Shown: positions 37,004 through 46,557, numbered from the stretch's first letter. The stretch: DNA of 64,000 bases from G963665975 sp963665975 (GCA_963665975.1 OY762508.1:1674001-1738000); one strand, 5' to 3'. Notes: generated by a model not told the origin, from the letters alone. Program-made: numbers and translations.

Positions 37004-37031
37004 GTTTCCGATAAGTGTCATTATCGGAAAT
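37004..37031. other. dif-like 11-6-11 palindromic recombination site
   Basis: Two 11-base arms, gtttccgataa (37004-37014) and ttatcggaaat (37021-37031), flank the 6-base centre gtgtca. Ten of the bases in each arm are perfectly complementary, and the inner ends ATAA-n6-TTAT equal the core of XerC/XerD dif sites. It lies about 60 bases beyond the start of the integrase relic, so it could be the crossover site of that recombinase or a Xer-type site. An ordinary hairpin is the alternative. Confidence 0.45.
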
Positions 37032-37115
37032 ATTTTAAGCCTCAAAAACAGGCTGTGAACGACCGGAAGGACTCCCTGTACACCTCCTGATATCGCCGCG
37101 AACGGGTGGAGCACG

Positions 37116-37173
37116 CCAGAATCGCCGCAGGGCGCGCCCGATCGCGTTCAGGTACGGTTTAGGACGATTCTGG
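37116..37173. repeat. Structured hairpin at right of integrase relic
   Basis: Perfect 9-base arms ccagaatcg (37116-37124) and cgattctgg (37165-37173) enclose a 40-base loop that itself contains the palindrome gggcgcgccc. The stretch 37117-37130 (cagaatcgccgcag) is the exact complement of 36446-36459, so the two hairpins carry a shared inverted 14-mer about 660 bases apart. Confidence 0.5.
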
Positions 37174-37232
37174 TGCTTTACATCAGGCTCCCGAGGTATC
37201 AACCGTCTCGAATAGCCTGAACTTGTCGGTGC

Positions 37233-40200
37233 TCAGGCACGTCTTCCAACAACACTGATGGGTACCGTCGCGCCAAGAGTGGCGCGCGCAATGTCCACCA
37301 AGTGTTTATGGTGCGTGAAGAAGATTACCTGGGTCGCTGTCCCGAGCTGTCCAAGCAACCGGAAACCTGCGGCCGCACGCTCGTCGTCGAAATTTATGAA
37401 CAGATCATCGGCTACGAATGGGAGGGGCGGTGCCCGATCTAGGTAGTCACTAACCGATGCAGTACGGAGCGCGAGATAAAGCTGGTCAGCGGTGCCTGTG
37501 CTCATTCCAGACACGGGCACGCCAGTGACGTCCGGGCGCACGCCGATCAATTGGGCCCGGTCTCGATCGTCAAAATCAACGCGAAGGTTACCGAACGAAC
37601 CTCCGGTGAGCGTGGCGAAGAGCTGACCTGCGCGCTCGAGCAAGGGCGCTTGATGCTCGCGTCGATAACGGTCGATGGCCCATTGGAGAAGCAGTGCAGC
37701 GGCGCGCACGCGGATATACTGTTCCGCCACGGCCCGCATTTCTGCCAGAGCTTCCTGGCGCGCAGCGGCAGCGCGCGCAGCGTTATCTCTGCCGCCGATG
37801 GCCTCGAATGCTTGCCGGGCCGTGGTACGGTGTTCCCGGGCTTCGAGGAGGCGCTGGTGCAGGTCGGACAACTCCTGTGCCAACAATGATTCACGACCTG
37901 GCACCATGTCCAGATCGACGGATCGACACTCTTCCTCCAACTCCGTGACCGAGAGGCCATCGCCTTCCGTACGAAGCGTATCAAGGATCTTCGCGTGTTC
38001 CGCCCGTAGCGTGCGCATGCGATCCGACTTCTCGACCGCGGCCTTGAGCTGATCGAAGTTCGTAGCACCCGCGGTTTCCTGAAGACGACCGATGACTTTG
38101 CGTGCGTCACGGCGCGCAGTCTCGCAATCCTCGATTGCTTGCTCAAGGGTGCCGATCGCCTCATCCTTCTCACTCTTGAGGTCCCTTACGCGCTTGGTCT
38201 CGGCAAGACGTTGCTCCAGCTTCAGTACGACCTCTTCGGGCTCGAGCTTAGCCAGATCAGGGGCCACGGTCCCCGCTAGACGGACGACATCCTTGCTGAA
38301 GGCGGCCACGTCCCGCTCGATCTTGCCGATCCGTTGGTGGCGCAGGTCGTTGACCTTGACAACGCTCGTACGAATTTCATCGATCGCATCGAGCCCCACA
38401 GCAACCGCCTCAGGGTTGACACCGAGATCAAGTCCCAGCGCAGCGAGCGCGTCAACCCACTGACTCTTCCACTCCGACCATACTGCCTCGGCCTTCTCCA
38501 GCGCCTTGCGCTTACGGTCGGCGTCAGGCGCGGCTTGGCGATGTTCGGCATCCAATTGGCGTCGGCGTTCGACAACTTTCTCGTGCTCGCTCAATACTAG
38601 GGTTGCGAGTTCACGGACGACAGCTAACGGTTGGCCAACTAAGGCATCCGTGTTGGTACCGAGGGCGGTGAGTTCGTTAACAACGCTGGCCCTGGCCTCG
38701 GCTTCCTGACGACGAAGAGCTGCTACCTGTCGCCCCGCAGCCGCTAGACGCTTAATCATGCTCAGAGCCTCGCCGTGATTAGTTAACCACTCCAGCATAT
38801 CGTCTGGTGACCGAGGCACGAATGGTGCTTGCGACCACATCTCGCGCCACTTGGCATCGAGCACACCAAGTTGGTCGTCGAGCGCATCTGCCTCCTTGCG
38901 AAGACTGTCGAGGAGCTCCTCCTGGTCCACGATCTGGCGCGACGTCACCGCAAGTCGAGCTGCGGCCTCTGCCTTGTCGAAGCGCAAATCGGCGAGATCA
39001 TCACTTGAGCGCACCGCTTCCTCGTAAGCATCCGCCAGTTGATCATTGGAACCGCGGAAGGCTGCAATCTCAGACTCGGACACGGATCTGCCCTCCATAT
39101 AGTTCCTACGGATCAGGGCCCATCCGGTATCGCGGTGCTCCCGGGCCAGAGCAAGAACTTCAGGAGCGACCGCCTGTTCGTCGTGGGATAGCCGGGCGTA
39201 GGCTTTGCGTTTGCGGTCGAGTTTCTGCTCCGAAGCTCGAATTCGTTCGCGGCAGCTCTCGATGCGCTGGTCCTGCCTTCGACACGAGTCACGGTGTGCC
39301 TGCACCGTATCCCGAGATGGTACAGGCAACACGCTGAGCGTTTTCTCATCCGCGACCGCAGGCCTCAAGGAATCGATCAACCGCTGTAACTCACCGCGCG
39401 CGTCCTCGACCTTCACCGCAGCAACGCTGATCCGCAATTCTATGTCCGCAATGCTCCGCGTGGCACTTATCACTGCCGCGAGCCTCGACATGTCGCCCAG
39501 CGCTCCCAATGCTTCCAGTTTCCGCCAAAGCTCGGTAACCCTAGTCGCTGCCTCCTCGCTGGCAGCCTTTGCATTCTCGACCGCTACTAGGCGTTCACCC
39601 CGCCGATTCAAGAGGGTGCGCACGGCGGTAACCTTTGATCGGGGCGGGATGCGTTCGATGAACTGCTCAACGTCGGTGCCAACCCACTCGAGTTCCGTAG
39701 CCAACCGCCGTAAGTCTGCTTCAGCGCCCTTAAGTTCGGCGCGGCGCTTCGGGAGGTCGGCCCGCCCATCGCGGACCTTGATCCTACGCTCATGGAGCTG
39801 TTCGATGTCGTTTTCGTGTAAGATCAAGGCTTCGTCGTAAACTAGCTCCGCCCGCTCCCGCTGGGCGACCTCGAGCTGATCCGACAGTGTCTCAATGCGC
39901 ACCGCGGCGTTACCATCGTCACTTTCTGCATTCCGCAGAACGTGACGGGCGTCCTCGGGAAGTCCCGTTACTTCACCTAGGTCGGCAATCGCGTGGTCCA
40001 ACTCTGCCTTCTGGCGCACATTCGGGTAGACCCTCCGAATACGTCCAACTTTGCGTTGCTCGGCGGACATCTGCTCGATTTCCTTTTCGAGCGTGGCATA
40101 AGTGTCTCTGGCTGCATCGTTGACACGTTTGAGCTCGTGCCACTTCGCAGCCGTTACGGTCTGGGCGCGAAGCGCATCATCTGCATCCTTTAGCCGGTCC

Positions 40201-40763
40201 TTCGCCTGGAAGTATTTTCTGCGCGCCGCCCGGCGCGGGGCCCACAGGCCGTCCGCTTCTTCCTTGAGAGATTGTAGGGTCTCGCGCAAGCCGGACAGGC
40301 CGGCACCGGCTGAGAATAGTACTTGGCCGATCTCGTCCTTGGCCTCAAGTATCTCTCGGCCGCCCTGGCGCAGACGCGCATGATCCAGACTGAACATGCG
40401 CCTGAGAAACCTACGATCTGCACCAGATAGGAATGGCGCAAGCGCGCTGTCACCGGCAGGGACCGGGATCCCCGATGGCGTGAGTAAGGTATCTTTCTTG
40501 CCCTTTCTGCGCTGCACCTCCAGCGTTTTGCTGTCATTCTCCAGGACGACGCCTATCCGCATTTTGGCATAGTGGTGGAGGAAGTTGAATGGCGAGTTGT
40601 GGGGAATACCGAAGAGCACGTCCTCAATGGCCGCAAGCGCGGTGGACTTGCCGGCCTCATTGGGTCCGAACACGACGTGGACGTCTGGATTGTGCACAGG
40701 CAGCTCAAGGGAGACATCCGTGAATCGGCCGTAGCGGAGTAAATCAAGCCGACATATCCGCAT
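37233..40763 (-). CDS. YhaN-like AAA ATPase of SbcC/Rad50 type
   Basis: A 1,176-residue ATPase. The N-terminus has RYGRFTDVSLELP and Walker A GPNEAGKST (residues 33-41). A long coiled-coil centre (Glu/Arg/Ala-rich, roughly 180-1000) follows. The C-terminus has the ABC signature-like VSGMSTGTADQLYLALRTA and Walker B LPFVADDLFINFDDERAAAG. This is the layout of YhaN, an SMC-like protein that pairs with the YhaO nuclease, analogous to SbcC-SbcD and Rad50-Mre11 in processing DNA ends. It starts 3 bases after yhaO ends. The gene is intact, between an integrase relic and a dead ISL3 element. Confidence 0.88.
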   Translation of the reverse strand: MRICRLDLLRYGRFTDVSLELPVHNPDVHVVFGPNEAGKSTALAAIEDVLFGIPHNSPFNFLHHYAKMRIGVVLENDSKTLEVQRRKGKKDTLLTPSGIPVPAGDSALAPFLSGADRRFLRRMFSLDHARLRQGGREILEAKDEIGQVLFSAGAGLSGLRETLQSLKEEADGLWAPRRAARRKYFQAKDRLKDADDALRAQTVTAAKWHELKRVNDAARDTYATLEKEIEQMSAEQRKVGRIRRVYPNVRQKAELDHAIADLGEVTGLPEDARHVLRNAESDDGNAAVRIETLSDQLEVAQRERAELVYDEALILHENDIEQLHERRIKVRDGRADLPKRRAELKGAEADLRRLATELEWVGTDVEQFIERIPPRSKVTAVRTLLNRRGERLVAVENAKAASEEAATRVTELWRKLEALGALGDMSRLAAVISATRSIADIELRISVAAVKVEDARGELQRLIDSLRPAVADEKTLSVLPVPSRDTVQAHRDSCRRQDQRIESCRERIRASEQKLDRKRKAYARLSHDEQAVAPEVLALAREHRDTGWALIRRNYMEGRSVSESEIAAFRGSNDQLADAYEEAVRSSDDLADLRFDKAEAAARLAVTSRQIVDQEELLDSLRKEADALDDQLGVLDAKWREMWSQAPFVPRSPDDMLEWLTNHGEALSMIKRLAAAGRQVAALRRQEAEARASVVNELTALGTNTDALVGQPLAVVRELATLVLSEHEKVVERRRQLDAEHRQAAPDADRKRKALEKAEAVWSEWKSQWVDALAALGLDLGVNPEAVAVGLDAIDEIRTSVVKVNDLRHQRIGKIERDVAAFSKDVVRLAGTVAPDLAKLEPEEVVLKLEQRLAETKRVRDLKSEKDEAIGTLEQAIEDCETARRDARKVIGRLQETAGATNFDQLKAAVEKSDRMRTLRAEHAKILDTLRTEGDGLSVTELEEECRSVDLDMVPGRESLLAQELSDLHQRLLEAREHRTTARQAFEAIGGRDNAARAAAARQEALAEMRAVAEQYIRVRAAALLLQWAIDRYRREHQAPLLERAGQLFATLTGGSFGNLRVDFDDRDRAQLIGVRPDVTGVPVSGMSTGTADQLYLALRTASVSDYLDRAPPLPFVADDLFINFDDERAAAGFRLLGQLGTATQVIFFTHHKHLVDIARATLGATVPISVVGRRA

Positions 40764-40766
40764 GGC

Positions 40767-42053
40767 CTACTGCCCTCCCGTCGCAATCCGTGCAGCCAGA
40801 TAGCCGCTCACCTTGTCGATCAGGCCAGGGTAGTCGCGATCAATGGCGGTATTCAGGACGGCATCTTCTGAGTCGGTACGGATTTCGTGTGGCAGCTTGC
40901 GCACCAACTCGCCGATATCGGCCTCGAACTGTTGGTGTAGTGCGGCGTCTTCAGGCGCATTCTCCAGCATGCGCTGAAGCTCACCTAGCGCGTCTTCTCG
41001 GGCGCGAAGGGTCGCGGTATCGAGAACTGGCCGTGTCGCGATGACGATTCGCTCGACCCAAGCCGCTTCCTCACCGAGTCCCAGGGCGGCACCTCGCGCT
41101 TCTGCAAGAAGATGTTCGGTCGAAGCAAGCAGGCTATCGTGGATGTCGGTATGACCGGTCATTTCGATGCGACACGCAAGGAGCCGACCGTCCGCATCGC
41201 ACGCTACAGCGTTTTCGATCGCTGCACGCACGCGGTCCACCGCCTCGGCCATTCCCGCGCACCCGTCAAGGCGAACACACAATTGGACCCAGCGCACGAC
41301 ATCGCTGGGCACTGAAAGCGCTTCACTAAGTTTGCCATCCTCGACCGTGATGAGGTGCACACCCTTGGGACCAGTCTCGCGAATGTGGCGCCCTTGGAGA
41401 TTGCCGGGGAAGATCACGTGAGGGTGCTTGTGGAGAATGGACGCCTGATGCACATGACCGAGGGCCCAGTAATCGTACCCCTTATTGACAAGGTCGGCGA
41501 GTGTGCAGGGGGCGTAATTCGCGTGCCCCCCCATACCACCCAGTCCCGTGTGGAGCACGCCGATGTTGAACATACCCGCAATCGGCTCAGGGTAAGCTTG
41601 CACCAGGTTGTCGGTAATATCGCGCTGCCGGAAGCTCTGACCGTGTAGTGAGACGCCAAGGTCCTTAAGCTGGAAGGTCTCGGGTTTCTGCCCGGAGAAT
41701 GTCTTCACATTCTCCGGGAGAGCAAGACGGCGAGTGATCTGGCTCTCGGCATCGTGGTTGCCGTAGAGCAAAAAGACGGGCACACCGGCTGCCGCGAGCC
41801 GACCCATCTGCCTAATGAAGAAAAGTCCCGTCTGATAATCCCGCCAGTCACCATCATAGAGATCACCTGCGATGATTACAAAGGCGACTTCTTCTTGTAG
41901 AGCTTGGCCGACCAGGTTCTCAAACGCCTCGCGAGTAGCTGTCCGTATCCGGACAGCCGCACTGCCCTCCTGCCCGGCAAGGCCTTTCAGCGGGCTGTCG
42001 AGATGAATGTCTGCCGTGTGGATAAAGCGAAATGATGTCAAGGCACACCTCAT
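40767..42053 (-). CDS. YhaO-like DNA repair exonuclease (SbcD/Mre11 type metallophosphoesterase)
   Basis: The 428-residue protein has all calcineurin-like metallophosphoesterase motifs: FIHTADIHLDSP (Asp15, His17), AGDLYDGD, LYGNHDAE, LHTG and ALGHVHQ. It matches the YhaO branch, a Mn2+-dependent nuclease partner of YhaN. The C-terminal ~150 residues are helical and probably contact the ATPase coiled coil. First gene of a two-gene operon. A second Met-free start region was not found; ATG 42053 gives MRCALTSFRFIHTADIH, a few residues longer than usual, so a start slightly downstream (e.g. non-ATG) is possible. Confidence 0.88.
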   Translation of the reverse strand: MRCALTSFRFIHTADIHLDSPLKGLAGQEGSAAVRIRTATREAFENLVGQALQEEVAFVIIAGDLYDGDWRDYQTGLFFIRQMGRLAAAGVPVFLLYGNHDAESQITRRLALPENVKTFSGQKPETFQLKDLGVSLHGQSFRQRDITDNLVQAYPEPIAGMFNIGVLHTGLGGMGGHANYAPCTLADLVNKGYDYWALGHVHQASILHKHPHVIFPGNLQGRHIRETGPKGVHLITVEDGKLSEALSVPSDVVRWVQLCVRLDGCAGMAEAVDRVRAAIENAVACDADGRLLACRIEMTGHTDIHDSLLASTEHLLAEARGAALGLGEEAAWVERIVIATRPVLDTATLRAREDALGELQRMLENAPEDAALHQQFEADIGELVRKLPHEIRTDSEDAVLNTAIDRDYPGLIDKVSGYLAARIATGGQ

Positions 42054-42364
42054 TGATCCAAGATTCCGTCAGGCCTCTAACGCGAGCCCTACGGTGCCGT
42101 TGCTATGATACCGACCTCGTCCCCAGGGCCTTGCACGATTATGCAATCTCGAGGCAATAATAATGCGCCCCTCAGGAATCGACCTGTTTGAAAGAAAAAC
42201 CCCAACTGAAGCAAAGAAACTTGCCCATACAGGTGTATCTGCGGGGTCTTGACTTGCATCAAACAGCCTCAGCGGTAGCGCAGTTGGACAACCTTTATGG
42301 TTCGCAGATGAGGACATTGCCCATGGGCTACGTTTATCTAGACAGACAACACGAAACAAATATA
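42054..42364. other. Intergenic region upstream of yhaO up to ISL3 left end
   Basis: About 310 bases with no supportable gene. It should hold the minus-strand promoter for yhaO-yhaN. No RNA gene or repeat was recognised. Confidence 0.3.
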
Positions 42365-43734
42365 GGCTCTTCCCCCAATAGTCTGGGTACACCGTTGAAT
42401 TTACCTGGAAGCGATATGATATGGAATGGATTTGATCCTGTTTATTGCCAGTTTCAATTCCAGCAACGATTATGACGCACTTAAAGAAAAACATAGGCCA
42501 CCTTTTGGGCATCCATGCTCCCTGGGAGGTTCCGAGGTAACGTTTGCCCATGAAGCACAGCAAGTCCGGATCCATGTGACCTGCAGGGACGGCCATGCGC
42601 TGACCTGTCCGCAGTGCGACGTGGTTTGTCCGGGTTATGACAACCGTCGTCGGCAATGGCGCCACCTGGACATGTGCGCATACCGCACGATGGTAGTTGC
42701 GGACCATCCCCGGGTGGCATGTCCGGAGCATGGAGTGCGCACGGTGTCGGTCCCGTGGGCAGAACCGAAGGCGCGATTCACTGCGGAGTTTGAGTCGCTG
42801 GTGATTGATTCTCTGCAAGAAGCGAGTGTATCGGCGGTGTCTCGTCTAATGGGGGTGAGTTGGAATGCGATAGACAAGATCATGCAGTGTGCAGTGGAGC
42901 GGGGTCTTGCGCGTAGAGAAGACCAGAGCGTTGTCCATATCGGTGTGGACGAGACGTCTTTTCGCAAGCGCCATGATTATGTCACCATTGTGTCTTACAC
43001 CAAATCGGGCACGGTGCTACATGTGGGACAAGACCGGAAGAAAGAGACGCTTACGGGTTGGTATGCCGGGCTCTCATTGGAGCAGTTGGAGGGCATTCGG
43101 AGTGTCAGTATGGATATGTGGCAGCCTATTTCAACGTCACGTTGGAGAATGTGCCAGGGGCAGAGCAGAAGGTGGCCTTTGACCGGTTTCATGTGGCCAA
43201 ATGCCTGGGGACTGCCGTGGACAAGGTGCGGCGTCAGGAGCACCGCGCACTGATGAAGGAAGGCCAGCAAGATCTCAAGGGGACCAAGTATGATTGGCTG
43301 ACCAACCCGGCCAACATGTCTCGTAAGCAGAAGGCGCGCTTCCGGCAGTTGAGGGACAGCTCGTTGAAGACGGCCCGAGCGTGGGCCATCAAGGAAATGG
43401 CTCAGCAGTTATGGCATTATGTCCAGCCCACCTGGGCGCGCAAGGGCTGGAAGCGCTGAAAATCTTGGGCGATGCGATGCCGGCTCGACCCGTTCACAGC
43501 GGCTGCCAAGACCATCAAGAATCACCTGTGGGGCACCCTTAATGCGATCATCCTGAAGGTGAGCTATGGTCCGGCGGAAGGCATCAACAGTTGGATCAAA
43601 ACATCAAGGTGCGTAGTAGAGGCTTTCGAAAAATGCAGCGGTTTGCCAACGCCATTTACTTCCACCTTGGAGACCTTGATTTATACCCCGAAGGCGTCCA
43701 AGAGGGTAGTTACCCACTAAAAAGGGGTAGAGCC
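42365..43734 (+). mobile_element. ISL3 family insertion sequence, inactive
   Basis: Inverted ends are readable: left ggctcttcccccaatagtct followed by gggta (42365-42389), and right, read inward, ggctctaccccttttTAGTGGGTA-like sequence (complement of 43711-43734). Both begin GGCTCT and end GGGTA, as in ISL3 elements. Flanking 8-base target duplications are not evident. The transposase inside is broken. Confidence 0.75.
42472..43720 (+). pseudogene. ISL3 family transposase, frameshifted
   Basis: The product starts MTHLKKNIGHLLGIHAPWEV from ATG 42472, shifts frame near 42535 into VTFAHEAQQVRIHVTCRDG and the zinc-finger part (CPQCDVV), then HIGVDETSFRKRHDYVTIV with the first catalytic Asp. A second shift near 43115 leads into NVTLENVPGAEQKVAFDRFH (second Asp region), and at least one more shift before the end, RFANAIYFHLGDLDLYPEG. 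With three or more frameshifts it is not functional. Confidence 0.85.
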
Positions 43735-43805
43735 TGAAAAATAAGTGAGCCACCGCGGTAAATGGCTGGCCCTGCCCACACACTAGAACACGTAGAGGTA
43801 CTGTC

Positions 43806-44789
43806 TTGCCCGACTCATCCTGGCAGTTACATCCCGAAGTGCATCCGATGACCGTGAGCACCTTTATCGACTCGGTAGTGGACCTCGGATCAGCCGTCGA
43901 AGGCTTGTTTGCCAAGAAATCGATATTCGACACCGACGGAGGCTGGCGTGTGTTCCAGGCCATCGTCCGCCAGATGTCAGTTCCCTTGCGGAAGCTCTGC
44001 CTTGAAAGTGAAGGAGCATTACTCAAGAAGACCATCGCCAATCCGACCTTTCATCCACTCGGCGGCAAAAAGGGCCAATACCGCAGTGTAACGATAGAGT
44101 GGCGCTCTGAACGTCGTGAAATCACCTTCGGCTACGCAAGCGGGCAACAGGAGACAGTCGTCGTCCCGGAAACCGAGCATGCGATCGAGATCGGAAGACT
44201 GTACGGCGTCGATTTCTTGGAGGACGGGTGGTGCGAGATTCACAGCCCCTTCGATCTCATGGCGCACCCCATTCCATTGAATGCTTGGCTAGACGCCAAG
44301 GCTTTGCAGGTCAACTCTGTCAGCTACACCGTCAGAGATGCATTGAAGCTCGTAGCCGACTACGAGGGTGCCCACACAAATGAATTACCCGCCGTGACCG
44401 CGGTCGGCGTCAATCCTGAGGACATCGACAAGGGCAGGAATATGAAATACCGTCTGGTCAATGCGGTGTACTTTGGATGTCTGTCGTACGTGCATATCGT
44501 CGTTCTCTACTCGGCGCTGTATCTCGCGGGGAAACTGCAGCAGCTTCTTGCCGAGTCCACCAATTCCCTTGCGGGCGTGGATGCCTCTCCTGCAGAACAG
44601 TCGATTCGGCACATCCGTCCCAATCTCGACATGCGTGGACGCCTTGTTAAAGCAACTCATGAGATGATCGTCTGTGGAAAGTCCAACGCCCCAGAGAACC
44701 GTCGTCGCAGTCCTGCCTATCGCATGTGGTCGGGTTCGCCACAGTGGGACGCTCCCGTCCCCCGCCCGTGTCACGCCGACCTATCCTGA
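43806..44789 (+). CDS. Hypothetical protein beside the YhaN/YhaO locus
   Basis: A 327-residue protein I do not recognise. It starts at TTG 43806, with GAGG about 7 bases upstream; ATG 43848 (MTVSTFIDSVVDLG) is the alternative. Visible features: a helical N-terminus, a beta-rich middle (YRSVTIEWRSERREITFGYA), HSPFDLMAHPIPLNAWLDAK, and a hydrophobic stretch around 226-250 (VYFGCLSYVHIVVLYSALYL) that may be one membrane segment or a buried helix. The C-terminus is basic and low in structure. It begins 72 bases after the ISL3 end and is followed by two strong hairpins. Its position in a nuclease/IS region hints at defence cargo, unproven. Confidence 0.55.
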   Translation: MPDSSWQLHPEVHPMTVSTFIDSVVDLGSAVEGLFAKKSIFDTDGGWRVFQAIVRQMSVPLRKLCLESEGALLKKTIANPTFHPLGGKKGQYRSVTIEWRSERREITFGYASGQQETVVVPETEHAIEIGRLYGVDFLEDGWCEIHSPFDLMAHPIPLNAWLDAKALQVNSVSYTVRDALKLVADYEGAHTNELPAVTAVGVNPEDIDKGRNMKYRLVNAVYFGCLSYVHIVVLYSALYLAGKLQQLLAESTNSLAGVDASPAEQSIRHIRPNLDMRGRLVKATHEMIVCGKSNAPENRRRSPAYRMWSGSPQWDAPVPRPCHADLS

Positions 44790-44791
44790 CC

Positions 44792-44823
44792 GCCTGCACC
44801 TTGTGCACACACAAGGCGCAGGC
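44792..44823 (+). terminator. Stem-loop after hypothetical gene
   Basis: Begins 3 bases after the stop of the gene at 43806. Outer arms gcctgc/gcaggc and inner arms cttgtg/cacaag form a near-continuous 14-pair stem with a cacaca-type loop. There is no T-tract, so it may be a Rho-independent terminator of weak type or an mRNA-end stabilising hairpin. Confidence 0.45.
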
Positions 44824-45264
44824 CAGTGCAAACCATTAATCGGATTTGCCGCCTATGGATTGTAGGAATATGTACCCACGGGCGATTCGAAGTCGGCGCC
44901 CGTGGTAGGCGTGCTACTCTACGATGTCCCCCAAGGCGCCTCCCATGTGGTCATTGTTCAGGGAGAGCCAGTCAGATCTCCTTGTTATCGCGGTGAAGGC
45001 TGGTATTGTAGCAGCAAAGCGACTCATTAGGGTCAATGGTAACGGCTGATTTGCACGGGATTGGCTCAAGGCACACTTGAAGCAACTGACCCTTAACTAA
45101 AGCCGGCCTCTAATTCGGCTTAGAAAAGTAAATTTCGTGCTCGGAGTCATACCAAATAATCTTGAGCACGCGGTTTCGCATTCTGCTTGTAAGTCTTAGG
45201 GAATTGGAGTTGCCCCACTCTCACGAATATCTTTCCATTTGGGTCAACCAAGAGGAGGTATGCC
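44824..45264. other. Intergenic region with a second hairpin
   Basis: No gene is supportable here. The main structure is a perfect 9-base inverted repeat, ccacgggcg (44876-44884) and cgcccgtgg (44897-44905), with a 12-base loop. The rest appears to be debris between the hypothetical gene and the IS3 fragment. Confidence 0.4.
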
Positions 45265-45582
45265 ATGGAAGGAAGAGGAGGCGGGCGATATCCGCCCGAG
45301 TACAAGGAGCAGATCGTCGCGCTCGTGCGTGCCGGTCGTAGTCCGGGGTCGCTCGCCCGGGAGTTCGAGCCGTCTGATCAGACGATCCGGAACTAGGTCA
45401 AGCAGGCGGATCTGGACGAGGGTCGTCACAGTGACGGGCTGACGACCGAGGCACGGAAGGAGCTTCTACTCCTGAAGCAGGAGAACAAGCGGCTACGGAT
45501 GGAGCGGGACATCCTAAAAAAAGCCGCGGCCTGGTTTGCACGGGAGAGCGGATCGATCCCTAGCGAGAATACGCGTTCATGA
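45265..45582 (+). pseudogene. IS3 family OrfA, interrupted and without OrfB
   Basis: The 106-codon frame reads YPPEYKEQIVALVRAGRSPG, SLAREFEPSDQTIRN, then an in-frame TAG at 45394 (where IS3 OrfA has Trp), then LLLKQENKRLRMERDILKKA, the leucine-zipper region that ends OrfA. GAGGAGG-like sequence precedes ATG 45265. OrfB, which carries the catalytic residues, is missing; the sequence after 45590 is unrelated. Confidence 0.75.
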
Positions 45583-45715
45583 AAGCGACGGGTCATTTGT
45601 ATAGCTGTTGCCTGAACATAATTCTCGCATTGGCGTCTATCCGGCTATTAAGGGAACACGACTTAACCGTTGTCACACGAATCACATCGTAGTCCATTAG
45701 ACGAACACCGCCGCC

Positions 45716-46027
45716 ATGAATCCTGTACCCTTGCAAATCGGAGTAATCGTTGTGCTGGTTGCATTCTTCGGCATGTATGTTGGAGTCCGCAGCTCGAAAT
45801 TTCTGGACCTCAACACGCGGAATGCTGCTATGATGATCCGGCGCAGCGTGCGCGCACTTGGCGTTATTCTGGGTGGCAGTCTTATGGCCGCTTACAGCAT
45901 GAACTGGGGATGGACAGATCCCCATGCGTTCGTGTTTGCGGGCCTTGCGTTCGCTATCGTAGTGCAAGTAGTGATCAGGGAGCACCGCCAGATACGTCGC
46001 GGCGTACAGAGGTTGCAGAATGCGTAG
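45716..46027 (+). CDS. Small membrane protein, hypothetical
   Basis: A 103-residue protein with three hydrophobic stretches: residues ~6-23 (LQIGVIVVLVAFFGMYVG), ~46-60 (ALGVILGGSLMAAYS) and ~70-86 (AFVFAGLAFAIVVQVVI), and a basic C-terminal tail (REHRQIRRGVQRL). This would be an inner-membrane protein with three helices. I recognise no family. No good ribosome-binding site is seen before ATG 45716. It is not clearly linked to its neighbours. Confidence 0.45.
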   Translation: MNPVPLQIGVIVVLVAFFGMYVGVRSSKFLDLNTRNAAMMIRRSVRALGVILGGSLMAAYSMNWGWTDPHAFVFAGLAFAIVVQVVIREHRQIRRGVQRLQNA

Positions 46028-46557
46028 GCCCACCAAGCCGTAAGCGGCATAGTGTTGAGGCACACCGGGCACATCCATCTTGAGGGAAAAATCGACATAC
46101 AAGTCACGCCCAATGTGCGCGGCGCAGTGGGCAAGACGTCCCGTTATTGGTGCTCGCAATAACCGGACCGCCCTGCTTCTTGGGCGTTAGAAGAAGCGCC
46201 CTCGCAGTGTATTCCGGTGTATCCCAAGCCACACAAAGTTGCAAAATGTCGCGCCAGAATTCATTGAGACGAACTGCCTAAATCTGTCCTAGCCGATTAT
46301 TGCGGCATTATTGTGTGTGCCCCCTTTTTGGGTAGGCGGGCAGCGCTGTGTCACTGCCCTCCAGCATGCAACCTGTCTGAATCATGGCCCCTTTTTATCT
46401 GGGAGGCGGAGTATCTTGCGCCTCACTACAGAATTAAAAAACGGAGTCTACATTGCTCTGTCTGAATTCCAAGCCAGCCATACCACCCATCCCCCGTTCG
46501 CCGGATACGCCTGCCCGTATTGCGGAGAAGATAGGACCAGTGCATTGCGTTCGCCGG
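46028..46557. other. Intergenic region upstream of the sulfatase
   Basis: About 530 bases with no supported gene. It contains an inverted pair gcttctt/aagaagc near 46170-46195 of unknown meaning and presumably the sulfatase promoter. No tRNA or terminator was recognised. Confidence 0.3.

Noticed and set aside
44792..44905. Pair of hairpins considered as a tRNA or folded integron site
   Set aside because: No anticodon, T-loop or acceptor features, and no conserved attC boxes; kept only as stem-loops.
45593..46159. Minus-strand open frame of 188 codons over the small membrane protein
   Set aside because: No domain or start signal; the opposite strand gives a more sensible membrane protein, so this was treated as a shadow.
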